NCBI GenBank assembly: GCA_039816825.1
Contig: JBCBXA010000027.1
Coordinates: 1-31,503 of the forward strand
Direction of reading: 5' to 3'
Source: JBCBXA01 sp039816825
Lineage (GTDB): Bacteria > Pseudomonadota > Alphaproteobacteria > Rhizobiales > Rhizobiaceae
DNA: 31,503 nucleotides
Shown here: piece by piece, positions 17,140 through 24,880 of the stretch
Layout: each line of letters begins with the position of its first letter
Numbering within the stretch: the stretch's first letter is position 1
Notes under the pieces: generated by a model
Database searches by the model: none
Seen by the model: the letters and a program-made list of their open reading frames with translations, nothing else
What the model was told of the DNA's origin: nothing
Position numbers and translations under genes: made by a program

Positions 17140-19419
17140 ATGGGGGTTCTGCCAAAAATGCTGAGTCTTCGCGCCCTTGGTCTTTTGGTGCTTACCAATT
17201 TGGTCGTCCTTCCAATTTGGGCCCAAGAACGGTCTGTTCAGCCCCTAGTTGCGGCGGTTTTAGATGTGCCGCCGTTCTCATTTCGAGACGAAAACGGCGC
17301 GTTTTCTGGCTTTATAGTCGATCTGGCTGTGATGATCGGCGATGAGATCGGTATCCCAATTGAATTTCTTGAGGTGTCGGATGCGCAAGAATTTATCCAA
17401 GCGCAGGCATCTGGGCGCACACAGATTATCGCCGGCGTCGTGGTGCTTCCTGACTTGGCGCCAACGAATATGTTCTCGGACACTATTGTCACAGAGCAGC
17501 TTTTGCCCGCCGTTCTGTTCGACGAAGGTGCGCCTCTCACATCCGCAGGCATCATCGATCAGCGGCTCGCTATTGCGCCACCAGCGCTAGGATCAAACGC
17601 GCCTATACTGGACGACAACATTGCCGTTGAATTCGATACCCCTCACTCTGCGCTTATGTCCCTTCTTCTTGGGAGTGTTGACGGCGTCCTGTTGCCGACG
17701 GCGGTCGTCCAACAAATTGCCCGAAAGGCTGGAATTGATCACCGTATCAACTTTGTCGGGCCTCCGCTGGACGAGGTCACGCGCCATGTTGCATTGCACG
17801 AGAGTCGACAGGATCTCATCGGCCCGATTAATGCAGCACTTGCAAACATCGAATCCGACGGGCGGCTTGAGAGTTTGCGTCAGCGTTACGGTCTGGTTGT
17901 GCCAAGACCACCGCCGGATACTCTCCGTATAGGAATAACACATCTGCCGCCGCTCATTATTATTCCCGAAGAGGCAGAGCCCACTGGCTTTAACGTTGAT
18001 GTGACAAGGGCCTTGGCTGATCGTGCAGGCATAAACATCGAATTTGTGCCGCTGTCGCTGGCAGACTGGGTTCAAGGTCCCTCAGCGAACGAACTGGACG
18101 CTGTTGCAGGTCTTGTGGTCACCGAGGAGCGGCTCGACCGAATGGACTTCTCCTATCCGATCATGGAGCGCAACGTGGCGCTCGTTCTGTATGCCGACAG
18201 TGAGCCGGATACTGTAAATATGAATGGTCTGGTCGGTCGACGTGTCGGTGTTATCGAAGGATCTATCTTTGATATTATCCTGTCTAGATACGACGAAATA
18301 ACTCCAGTACGGTATGCAACCTACGACGATTTGTTCATTGCGCAAAGTATGCGCGACATTGATGCAGCCATTGGAGCTCCGCATTCTGCGGAGGAAACGA
18401 TCGAGCGATTGGATGTCGAAGATAGTTTGAGAATTCATATACTTGATGATCTCAAAATTGAGACAAGCATTGCCCTACGCCCTGGCCTGGGTGCCCTGCG
18501 TGAGCGCCTGAATGCGGTTACTGTTGGCTATTTGGTTACCGAAGAATACAAGGCTATTCGGCTCTCATATTTTGGTGAGCAGGTATTTTGGACGCAGGGT
18601 CGCGTAGACCTTTTAATCCGTGTGACGGTCGCTTTGTTAATTCTGCTACTTGCTGCCCTTTTCAGGCAGCGACAGAGTCAAAGAAGGCGTGAGTTAAACC
18701 GTCAAGTCGAACACAATTTTACTCTGCAGCAGTTAGTGAATGATCTAGAAATTTCCAACCGCGAGCAAGCTGAATTCACATACGCAATTTCGCATGATCT
18801 TAAGGCACCGACAAATACAATGGGGCTTTTGATTGATGAGCTGGAAGAAGATCTCAAAGCGAGCGCTGAAGATGAAGACTTAATCAATGACATGCGGGCG
18901 ACGAACCGACGAATGTCGGTCCTGATTACAGATGTTTTAGACTACTCTCAAATTGTAGATGGGGAGTTCTCAACCGAAACGTTGGACCTCAATGAGATTG
19001 TCGATGAGATTATTGCAGATCTTGCCGCTCAAATAAAACAATCGAATGCTACGGTTCGGCGTAGTGATCTTCCCACCATTGATGGAAACGCTTCACAGAT
19101 TCGTATACTATTTCAAAATCTGATCTCAAACGGCATAAAGTTTCACCAGCCTGGACAAGCCCCTTTGGTAGAAATAGTGTCGCGCGGATCATCATTAATG
19201 GTCACCGACAATGGTATCGGTATACCTGAAGAGAAGCAGGACTTGATATTTGGCCTGTTCAAGCGTCTGCATCTAACGACCGAGTATGAGGGCACCGGTC
19301 TTGGACTTACGATTTGTCGGCGCATTATGGCCAATCACTTCGGAGCGATCCAGTGTCGTTCACGGCTTGGCGACGGCACAACTTTTGAGCTGCACTTTGA
19401 CGGAATACCAAAACCATGA
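17140..19419 (+). CDS. Sensor histidine kinase with two periplasmic substrate-binding (SBP_bac_3) domains
   Basis: The 759-residue protein starts with a signal sequence (LRALGLLVLTNLVVLPIWA). It continues with two consecutive type II periplasmic binding domains, about residues 36-255 and 260-485, of the EvgS/BvgS type; repeated markers are LDVPPFSFRDENGAFSGFIVD and ITHLPPLIIIPEEAEPTGFNVD. One transmembrane helix lies at about 490-510. The cytoplasmic part has a HisKA domain with phospho-acceptor H552 (AISHDLKAPTN) and an HATPase domain with N box (LFQNLISNGIKFH, near 656), G1 (DNGIGIPEE, near 690) and G2 (EGTGLGLTI, near 717). There is no PAS domain and no fused receiver, unlike EvgS or BvgS. 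The stop overlaps the start of the response regulator gene. Base composition is AT-richer than the flanking metabolic genes. The ligand is unknown, perhaps an amino acid or other small solute. Confidence 0.95.
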   Translation: MGVLPKMLSLRALGLLVLTNLVVLPIWAQERSVQPLVAAVLDVPPFSFRDENGAFSGFIVDLAVMIGDEIGIPIEFLEVSDAQEFIQAQASGRTQIIAGVVVLPDLAPTNMFSDTIVTEQLLPAVLFDEGAPLTSAGIIDQRLAIAPPALGSNAPILDDNIAVEFDTPHSALMSLLLGSVDGVLLPTAVVQQIARKAGIDHRINFVGPPLDEVTRHVALHESRQDLIGPINAALANIESDGRLESLRQRYGLVVPRPPPDTLRIGITHLPPLIIIPEEAEPTGFNVDVTRALADRAGINIEFVPLSLADWVQGPSANELDAVAGLVVTEERLDRMDFSYPIMERNVALVLYADSEPDTVNMNGLVGRRVGVIEGSIFDIILSRYDEITPVRYATYDDLFIAQSMRDIDAAIGAPHSAEETIERLDVEDSLRIHILDDLKIETSIALRPGLGALRERLNAVTVGYLVTEEYKAIRLSYFGEQVFWTQGRVDLLIRVTVALLILLLAALFRQRQSQRRRELNRQVEHNFTLQQLVNDLEISNREQAEFTYAISHDLKAPTNTMGLLIDELEEDLKASAEDEDLINDMRATNRRMSVLITDVLDYSQIVDGEFSTETLDLNEIVDEIIADLAAQIKQSNATVRRSDLPTIDGNASQIRILFQNLISNGIKFHQPGQAPLVEIVSRGSSLMVTDNGIGIPEEKQDLIFGLFKRLHLTTEYEGTGLGLTICRRIMANHFGAIQCRSRLGDGTTFELHFDGIPKP

Positions 19420-19808
19420 AGAGAATCGGCACTGCAATCCTGATAGATGATAATCCAATTGACCAACGACTGTACAAAAAGATCTTGATGCGCTCAGATC
19501 TTGTAGGTGAAGTAATCACCTTTTCTTTGGCTGGTCCTGCATTGGATTTCTTACGCGAAAATCGCTCTCAGAAGATCGACGTGATATTTTTAGATATTAA
19601 TATGCCGATGATGGATGGGTTTGAATTTTTAGACGCCGCGACAGAGGAGTTCAAAGACGGCTTTACTGAAATTGTTGTTGCGATGTTAACCACTTCACTT
19701 AATCCAGTGGATAAGGAGCGGGCACGAAAGTTCGATGTTGTTCGTGAATACATCACCAAACCTTTGACCAAGCAGCACATTCAAGACGTCGTTGCGTTTT
19801 TGAGTTAG
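19416..19808 (+). CDS. Receiver-only response regulator (Rcp1/CheY-like)
   Basis: The 130-residue protein is a single receiver domain. It has the acidic pair D11-D12 (LIDDNPIDQRLYKKIL), phospho-acceptor D60 in VIFLDINMPMMDGFEF, T92/T93 in AMLTTS, and K115 in YITKPL. There is no output domain. The opening DDNPIDQ and the kinase partner's ATP-binding sequence resemble the Rcp1-type regulators that pair with phytochrome-like kinases. It overlaps the kinase stop by four bases (ATGA), so the two are made together. The target must be another protein, for example a phosphotransfer partner encoded elsewhere. Confidence 0.95.
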   Translation: MKRIGTAILIDDNPIDQRLYKKILMRSDLVGEVITFSLAGPALDFLRENRSQKIDVIFLDINMPMMDGFEFLDAATEEFKDGFTEIVVAMLTTSLNPVDKERARKFDVVREYITKPLTKQHIQDVVAFLS

Positions 19809-20551
19809 CATGTGTTGAAGGGCTTGCTTTTGACGCCTTTTTACCGTCCCGTAAGCCGTGCGGATACATTTGGCTCAACGTCCTTGAGAATTTAGCCGAA
19901 CTTAGATGACGATCGCGCCCGCACCACAATTGATTTTGCCGAGCACGGGTTTCAGTAAGGCGTTTCATCGTCCATTTCGCTATCAATTGTGCCGCCGCAG
20001 AAGTTGCCTGGTGATCTTGTCTGATCCGGTTCCGCCGAGAAATTTGTGCGCTTTTGCGCTGCCCGACAGCGTGTCATCGCCCGTGAAAGCGTAGATGGAG
20101 AGCCGGGCGGCATCGGCAACCACGCCATAGTCATGAACGGCGAGCGCCAGCACTTTGGTTTCAGGGAAGGTCAGCGCGACTGAATCGATAGTAAGACGAA
20201 TGTCTCCGGAGTCGCCCAGCCGAAATCTCAGCCCCTTTGGGCGGTCAGGCGTGTTGACCCTGTCATTGTCTGTGGTCCTATAGCGCAGCTGGGATGCGTG
20301 AACTAATCGTTGCTTAGTTATGTAAGGGAATGGTCAGTAAGGCACTGTAATATTGAGATAATGGCACCAGTTTGGGCAGGCTGTAGCTGCTCAAATACAA
20401 GAGCGAATACCGGCGCGTTTGTGATTTTCTGGACCGCGTCGTTAAAGCATTTTCACGATCAGATCCCTTGACCCGGAAGGTTTGCGAGCAGACGCTCGTC
20501 CTCGAGTAAGATCGCCTGATTCCGCAGGCTCCAACTCGGGGAGGAAAAACT
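19809..20551. other. Long intergenic region before the SBP56-type gene
   Basis: About 743 bp with no intact gene. The middle contains a decayed minus-strand frame resembling an RTX-type repeat protein (listed separately). The last 200 bp before the SBP56-type gene look non-coding and should contain its promoter. Confidence 0.6.
19983..20300 (-). pseudogene. Remnant of an RTX/calcium-binding-repeat type protein
   Basis: Reading the minus strand from 20300 gives about 105 codons without a start codon, ending at a TGA. The C-terminal half reads FTGDDTLSGSAKAHKFLGGTGSDKI, which resembles the GGxGxDxL nonapeptides of secreted RTX proteins. The preceding part (LRFRLGDSGDIRLTIDS) looks like ordinary beta-rich coding sequence. 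Just before the stop, another frame continues with a second GG-like motif (FCGGTIDSEMDDE), suggesting a frameshift. Resemblance rests on a few motifs only, so the family call is tentative. Confidence 0.35.
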
Positions 20552-21952
20552 ATGAACGTGCATCCAGACAAGACCTTTTACCCATCGCCTAAGGACGCGA
20601 TCGAGGCGCCGGCTGAAACGCTTGCCTTTACGCTGATGCTTTCGCCGGATTTTTCGCAGCCCGACGGCTTGGCAATCGTAGATGTGGACCCGTCCTCAAA
20701 AACCTATGGCCAGATCATCCACCAGGTAATAGTCCCGAACAAAGGCGATGAATTTCACCACTTTGGCTGGAACGCGTGCTCTGCGTCGCTGTCGCCGCTG
20801 TCTGGCCACGCCTTTGTGGAGCGCCGTTATCTGATCGTTCCGGGAATTCGGTCCTCGCGTATCTATGTCTTTGACGTGAAAGAGCCCCTGAAAGCCAAGA
20901 TCCACAAGATCATCGAGCCAGAAGAGGTTTTTGAAAAGACCGGCTACTCCCGACCCCACACGATCCATTGCGGTCCTGAAGGCATCTATGTTTCCACGCT
21001 GGGTGGCGGTGGCGAAGATGGAACGGACGGACCTCCGGGCATCTTCATTCTCGATTGCGAGACCTTCGACATAATTGGCCGCTACGAGATTGACCGCGGC
21101 GTGCAGTCAAAGCACTATGATTTCTGGTGGAACCTGCCGCGTGATTACATGGTAAGCTCCGAATGGGGTCTGCCGCCGCAGTTCGAAAATGGCGTAGTGC
21201 CGGAGGATCTGCTGTCGAACAAGTATGGCCATGTCATCCATTTCTGGGACCTGCGCGCGCGTAAGGTTAAACAGACCATCGATCTGGGTGAGCAGTACCA
21301 AATGGCCCTGGAAATCCGCCCTGCCCATGATCCGGTCAAAACTCACGGTTTTGTTGGCGTAGTGGTCGATACGACCAATCTGGAAGGCGCAATCTTCACC
21401 TGGTGGCAAAAGGAAGACGGGACATTCGAGGCCAAGAAAACCATCACGATTCCGCCGCAAGCGGCTGATGCTGATGACCTGCCTGAGCTGTTGAAAGGCT
21501 TTGGCGCGGTGCCGGCCCTAGTGACCGATATAGATCTTAGCCTCGACGACAAATACCTCTATGTGAGCTGTTGGGGCCAGGGCGAGATGCATCAATACGA
21601 TGTCTCAGACCCGATGAACCCAGTCCTTGCCAACAAGATCGAGATCGGCGGTATCGTCAAAAAGGCCCACCATCCCAATGGCAAAGAGTTTGGTTATGGG
21701 CCGCAGATGGTTGAGATCAGCCGAGACGGCAAACGCGTCTATTGGACAAACTCGCTCTACTCGACCTGGGATGACCAATTCTATCCCGGCGATCGCGGTG
21801 CTGCGATGGTCATGGCAAATGTGGGTGAGGATGGCGCTTTTGCGTTGGACCCTGACTTTTGGGTGGAGTTTCCGGAAGGCTACAGATCGCACCAGATCCG
21901 TCTTGAGGGCGGCGACTGTTCCACCGACAGTTTCTGCTATCCCAGCGTCTAG
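20552..21952 (+). CDS. Selenium-binding protein SBP56 family / methanethiol oxidase-like
   Basis: The 466-residue product matches the SBP56/SELENBP1 family along its length, including EFHHFGWNACSASL (69-80), PGIRSSRIYVFDV, the block RPHTIHCGPEGIYVSTLGG (around 135-152), the HYDFWWNLPRDYMVSSEWG segment and VSCWGQGEMHQYDVSDP. Members include bacterial methanethiol oxidase (MtoX) and human SELENBP1, which convert methanethiol to formaldehyde, sulfide and peroxide using copper; histidines of these motifs are plausible metal ligands. Unlike the Hyphomicrobium enzyme, no signal peptide is seen, so a cytoplasmic protein is expected. The start has a strong GGGGAGG site. It directly abuts a membrane-protein gene. 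The function is likely but not proven by sequence. Confidence 0.88.
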   Translation: MNVHPDKTFYPSPKDAIEAPAETLAFTLMLSPDFSQPDGLAIVDVDPSSKTYGQIIHQVIVPNKGDEFHHFGWNACSASLSPLSGHAFVERRYLIVPGIRSSRIYVFDVKEPLKAKIHKIIEPEEVFEKTGYSRPHTIHCGPEGIYVSTLGGGGEDGTDGPPGIFILDCETFDIIGRYEIDRGVQSKHYDFWWNLPRDYMVSSEWGLPPQFENGVVPEDLLSNKYGHVIHFWDLRARKVKQTIDLGEQYQMALEIRPAHDPVKTHGFVGVVVDTTNLEGAIFTWWQKEDGTFEAKKTITIPPQAADADDLPELLKGFGAVPALVTDIDLSLDDKYLYVSCWGQGEMHQYDVSDPMNPVLANKIEIGGIVKKAHHPNGKEFGYGPQMVEISRDGKRVYWTNSLYSTWDDQFYPGDRGAAMVMANVGEDGAFALDPDFWVEFPEGYRSHQIRLEGGDCSTDSFCYPSV

Positions 21953-22618
21953 ATGGAGGTTTTGGGAACGACGGCGGGGCTTTGGCTCGCCGTCGTGATC
22001 TCTGGTCTCTACCATGGCTTGAACCCCGGAATGGGTTGGCCGCTCGCCGTTTCGGCGGCCCTTTTTGAACGCCGGTCTTCGGCGCTCTGGCGTGCCATGG
22101 GCTTGTTGAGCGTGGGACATTTTCTGGCCATGGTCGGGATCTTGCTGCCTTTCGCGGTGATGTTCTTGCTCGTGCAATACCAGCAAGAGATCCAGATCGG
22201 CGCGGCGTGCCTCGTCATAGCGATGGGTTTGCTTTTGCTGTGGTACCGTAAACACCCTCGCTTTTTATCACGGGTGAAGCCCTCGCAATTGGCGCTTTGG
22301 TCCTTTCTTGTCGCGCTGGCGCACGGGGCTGGTCTGATGCTCGTTCCGATTTTTCTCGGGCTTTGTGGCTTGGATGAGCTGGACCTTGGCCATCGAGCTG
22401 CATTGGACCTGATGGGCGCCAATGTCGCCATGGCGGTGATCGTCGGTTTAATGCATACCTTTGCGATGATTGGCTCGGGTGGTCTGTTGGCTTGGGCCGT
22501 TCACCGGTATTTCGGCCTGCAGGTCTTGCGCGCTACCTGGTTCAACCTCGATGTCGTCTGGGCCGTGAGCCTGATTTGCGTGGGGGGCTTGGGCCTTTGG
22601 GGTAGCCTTGCGTTATAA
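21953..22618 (+). CDS. Polytopic membrane protein of unknown function, coupled to the SBP56-type gene
   Basis: The 221-residue protein has about six hydrophobic segments. Notable conserved-looking motifs are GLYHGLNPGMGWPLAVSAAL near the N-terminus, LGVGH-like SVGHFLAM, ALAHGAGLMLVPIF in the middle, and LMHTFAMIG further on: one histidine per helix, each followed by Gly or small residues. I recall a widespread family with this HGxNPxMGW and AHGAGLMLVP pattern but no assigned function. Regularly placed membrane histidines suggest a metal or proton transporter; that is inference. Its ATG follows the upstream TAG without any spacer, so translation depends on the SBP56-type gene, which suggests a shared task. 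Confidence 0.75.
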   Translation: MEVLGTTAGLWLAVVISGLYHGLNPGMGWPLAVSAALFERRSSALWRAMGLLSVGHFLAMVGILLPFAVMFLLVQYQQEIQIGAACLVIAMGLLLLWYRKHPRFLSRVKPSQLALWSFLVALAHGAGLMLVPIFLGLCGLDELDLGHRAALDLMGANVAMAVIVGLMHTFAMIGSGGLLAWAVHRYFGLQVLRATWFNLDVVWAVSLICVGGLGLWGSLAL

Positions 22619-22634
22619 ACGCACAAAGCGGTTT

Positions 22635-22658
22635 CGGCCTTTGACCCGAGGAAGGCCG
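22635..22658 (+). terminator. Hairpin downstream of the SBP56 operon
   Basis: CGGCCTT and AAGGCCG form a perfect 7-bp stem around a 10-base loop, 17 bases after the last stop codon. There is no U-run, so it is either a weak terminator or a 3' end-protecting hairpin. Confidence 0.4.
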
Positions 22659-22750
22659 CACGCTGATTGGGCATCCGAAATCCCATGAGCCGTTGCGTCC
22701 GCTTTCGACGTCGTTACCTTGGTCTCATAGTCTAATTAGAGTAGGCAAGA

Positions 22751-23521
22751 ATGAACCGGTTTTCAGCAAATCTTGGCTTTCTTTGGACCGACAGAGATCT
22801 CCCTGAGGCGATTCATGCAGCCGCCGATGCCGGGTTTGATGCAGTGGAATTCCACTGGCCCTATGACGTCCCGCCAAATGCCGTGCGCGCCGCACTGGAG
22901 GTCAAAGGGCTGCCGCTTATGGGCCTGAACACAAGGCGCGGCGATTTGGCGGCTGGCGAAAACGGCCTGACCGCACTGCCGGGGCGCCAGGCCGAAGCCC
23001 GAGCGGCCATTGATGAAGCGTTGGCCTACAGCTCGGAGGTCGGTGCAGCTTCCGTGCACGTTATGGCTGGATTTGCGAAAGGGCCCGAAGCCGAGAAAGC
23101 CTATGTCGATGGGTTGTGCTACGCTTGTGACGAGGCAAATAAAATGGGCAAGACAATCTTGATCGAGCCTCTGAATCGACATGATGCACCGGGTTATTTT
23201 CTCGAAACGACAGACCAAGCTGCTGAATTGATCGCCTCGATCGTCGCACCCAACCTCAAGCTCATGTTCGACTGCTACCATGTGGGTCGAACAGAGGGTG
23301 ACATCACGACCCGGCTCGAGGCGCTTTTGCCCGTCATCGGGCATATCCAAATCGCGCGCGTACCAGATCGGGGGCCGCCGCAAGGGGGAGAGGTCAACTA
23401 TGCCTACATTTTCGAAGTCTTACAGGGATTGGGCTGGAGCAAACCTATTGGCGCGGAATACAAACCGGAAGGCGCGACTGATGAAAGTCTGGATTGGCTA
23501 AATCTCTTTCGCGCTGTTTGA
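22751..23521 (+). CDS. hyi: Hydroxypyruvate isomerase-like TIM-barrel protein
   Basis: The 256-residue product belongs to the xylose-isomerase-like TIM-barrel family, closest to hydroxypyruvate isomerase, which interconverts hydroxypyruvate and tartronate semialdehyde in glyoxylate metabolism. Supporting motifs are FSANLGFLWTDRDLPEAI at the start, DAVEFHWPYD, ILIEPLNRHDAPGYFLE (metal-binding Glu), MFDCYHVGRTEGDI (Asp/His) and HIQIARVPDRGPPQGGEVNY. Related 2-oxo-tetronate isomerases (OtnI) share these motifs, so the exact substrate is not certain. No glyoxylate carboligase or tartronate semialdehyde reductase is adjacent. The start is the ATG at 22751 with GTAGG upstream. Confidence 0.88.
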   Translation: MNRFSANLGFLWTDRDLPEAIHAAADAGFDAVEFHWPYDVPPNAVRAALEVKGLPLMGLNTRRGDLAAGENGLTALPGRQAEARAAIDEALAYSSEVGAASVHVMAGFAKGPEAEKAYVDGLCYACDEANKMGKTILIEPLNRHDAPGYFLETTDQAAELIASIVAPNLKLMFDCYHVGRTEGDITTRLEALLPVIGHIQIARVPDRGPPQGGEVNYAYIFEVLQGLGWSKPIGAEYKPEGATDESLDWLNLFRAV

Positions 23522-23863
23522 GTGGTCGGGAACCTGTGAGAGGAATTAAGCAAACCGGACATACGAAACCCATTTAATGACGCGCAGTGCACTAATTTAT
23601 AGATCCGTTAAGAATAGGCGATGCAATTTAAAATGAGCGTATCGCGCCACTCAAATCCAGGAACTAGGGACGAATTCCCCCATCGGCATTTGGGTTGGTG
23701 GTGATCGAACCAGAAAAAGGGTCGCAAGGCAACTCAGACGTAGGAAGCGGGGCGGAACGCTGTATGTTCGAAGTACCAATGCCATGCTATTGATGTTTTG
23801 AAGGGCACAAAGAGCGATGCTTAGCTTTGCACGCAGTCCAGAGCTACAAGTTTCTCCTCTTTT

Positions 23864-24091
23864 TTAGTCACGGTGTTCTTTCTGTTTTTGCTGTCTGCTT
23901 GCGAGATCAACGGGCGAGAGCCTGCCGTTGTTCGTTTGCGTACGCTTCGGATTATTGAAAATCTCACGCTACTTAAGATCGTCCTGCCTTGCTACGTTGC
24001 GTGTCAAGAATGTCCGTCGGCGGATGCTCTCGTGCTTTAGCAGCTAGAAGAAGCTCTCGGCGGCGGCATTGTCCGCTGCCCGGGAGACACG
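23864..24091 (-). pseudogene. IS3-family transposase (OrfB) C-terminal relic
   Basis: Read on the minus strand, this frame gives DNAAAESFF, then (after an in-frame TAG) LLKHESIRRRTFLTRN, and after a second TAG REIFNNPKRTQTNNGRLSPVD, finishing at a TAA. This is the well-known C-terminal block of IS3-group integrases (DNAxxESFF...K.E.I.RR.Y.TR..AR.D...YIE.FYN..R.H..NG.LSP). Only about 75 codons remain, two of them stops; the catalytic DDE residues upstream are gone except the glutamate in the AES motif. No inverted repeats were found. Confidence 0.8.
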
Positions 24092-24214
24092 CAGCGCATA
24101 TGCCCGGCAGATTTAAGAGCACATCTGCATCATCTGGCCCTTTCAAACAGGAATTTTCGGAAAACCCTCGATATCAAAAGCAGCGATCAATTTGCCTTTT
24201 CGATGCGCTTGACA

Positions 24215-24237
24215 TTCGCCACACTAGGATGATCGCC
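24215..24237 (+). repeat. 23-bp exact direct repeat, copy 1
   Basis: These 23 bases, beginning TTCGCCACACTAGG and ending GATCGCC, are identical and in the same orientation at 26563-26585. Copy 1 lies in non-coding scar DNA; copy 2 lies in the 3' end of an intact gene. Confidence 0.95.
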
Positions 24238-24511
24238 TTCGCTAACAAGCTGCAAAAATAATTCATAAGTGCTGAATTTTTCAGAAACTTAGTATTGCAT
24301 GAGCTCAGTCCTGCCCGCGCTAATATCCGGATTACGTTGGGTCAAGTTTCCGCATTAAAGTCTCCAAGATTACTGTTGCCACCTTCTTTTAGGACCTGTT
24401 TGGATTATTCAAGGATAAGCGCTTCGCTTACTTCAGTGTCCGCGTTCAGGTCCATTGTATCGGCTCCGCCTGACATGTCTTCGCCCGACGCGGTCTTGGT
24501 AGAAAAGCGCG

Positions 24512-24846
24512 CTACCGTATTTCATTCTCAAGAATGAGGCCCCGGGCATATGTATAGAACATGTCCCTGGTCATCCATGCCGACCTGTTATCATTGAGCG
24601 GCGAATGGGCATGCCAAACTACCCATCGGTTGTCTTCGAGGGCGCGGACGATTTCAAAATCACGCTTCGGGTTGCCTTCAACAATGAGCTCAAAGAACTC
24701 TAGAAAACCCTTAGCCGCGTCACCGACGCCGGTAGAATGCTTGGTTTACCGATGACCGTTGTGTTTTTGGACCGTCTCGCCGGCATTGCCGCTGGCGAGC
24801 CCATCAAGCTAGGTGCGCTGAACACAACCCAGCCCCTTTTAATCAC
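24512..24846 (-). pseudogene. Decayed SnoaL-like (NTF2-fold) gene
   Basis: A strong ribosome binding site (AGAGGAG) precedes a GTG at 24846, and the first codons (IKRGWVVFSA) fit a SnoaL-like start. The frame must then shift to continue as LDGLASGNAGETVQKHNGHR, followed by an in-frame TAA where family members have the Tyr of YIQHN. The rest reads on as HSTGVGDAAKGFLEFFEL, NPKRDFEIVRALEDNRWVVW and SAWMTRDMF to a TAG. The usual C-terminal EHWD motif is replaced by ENEIR. The 335-bp length is not a multiple of three. It lies 34 bp after the flavodoxin-fold reductase gene on the same strand, so it was probably the last gene of that operon. Confidence 0.75.
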
Positions 24847-24880
24847 TGTTCTCCTCTTTTCGTATGCGCTTTTAATTGTA

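Larger units (their letters stand above)
23522..24511. other. Gene-poor scar region
   Basis: About 1 kb without an intact gene. 23522-23860 shows nothing recognisable. 23864-24091 is an IS3-type transposase relic and 24215-24237 is one copy of a 23-bp repeat; both are listed separately. 24238-24511 is AT-richer and has only short frames. The mixture of relics suggests past insertion and deletion events. Confidence 0.6.

Noticed and set aside
20552..21952. Calling the SBP56-type gene a selenium metabolism gene
   Set aside because: The family name is historical; no selenium pathway genes are nearby and methanethiol oxidation is the better documented bacterial role.
24100..24300. Truncated second copy of the small membrane-protein gene around the left 23-bp repeat
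   Set aside because: Similarity to the gene is confined to the 23 bases; the flanking sequence does not align in any frame, so a gene duplication is not supported.
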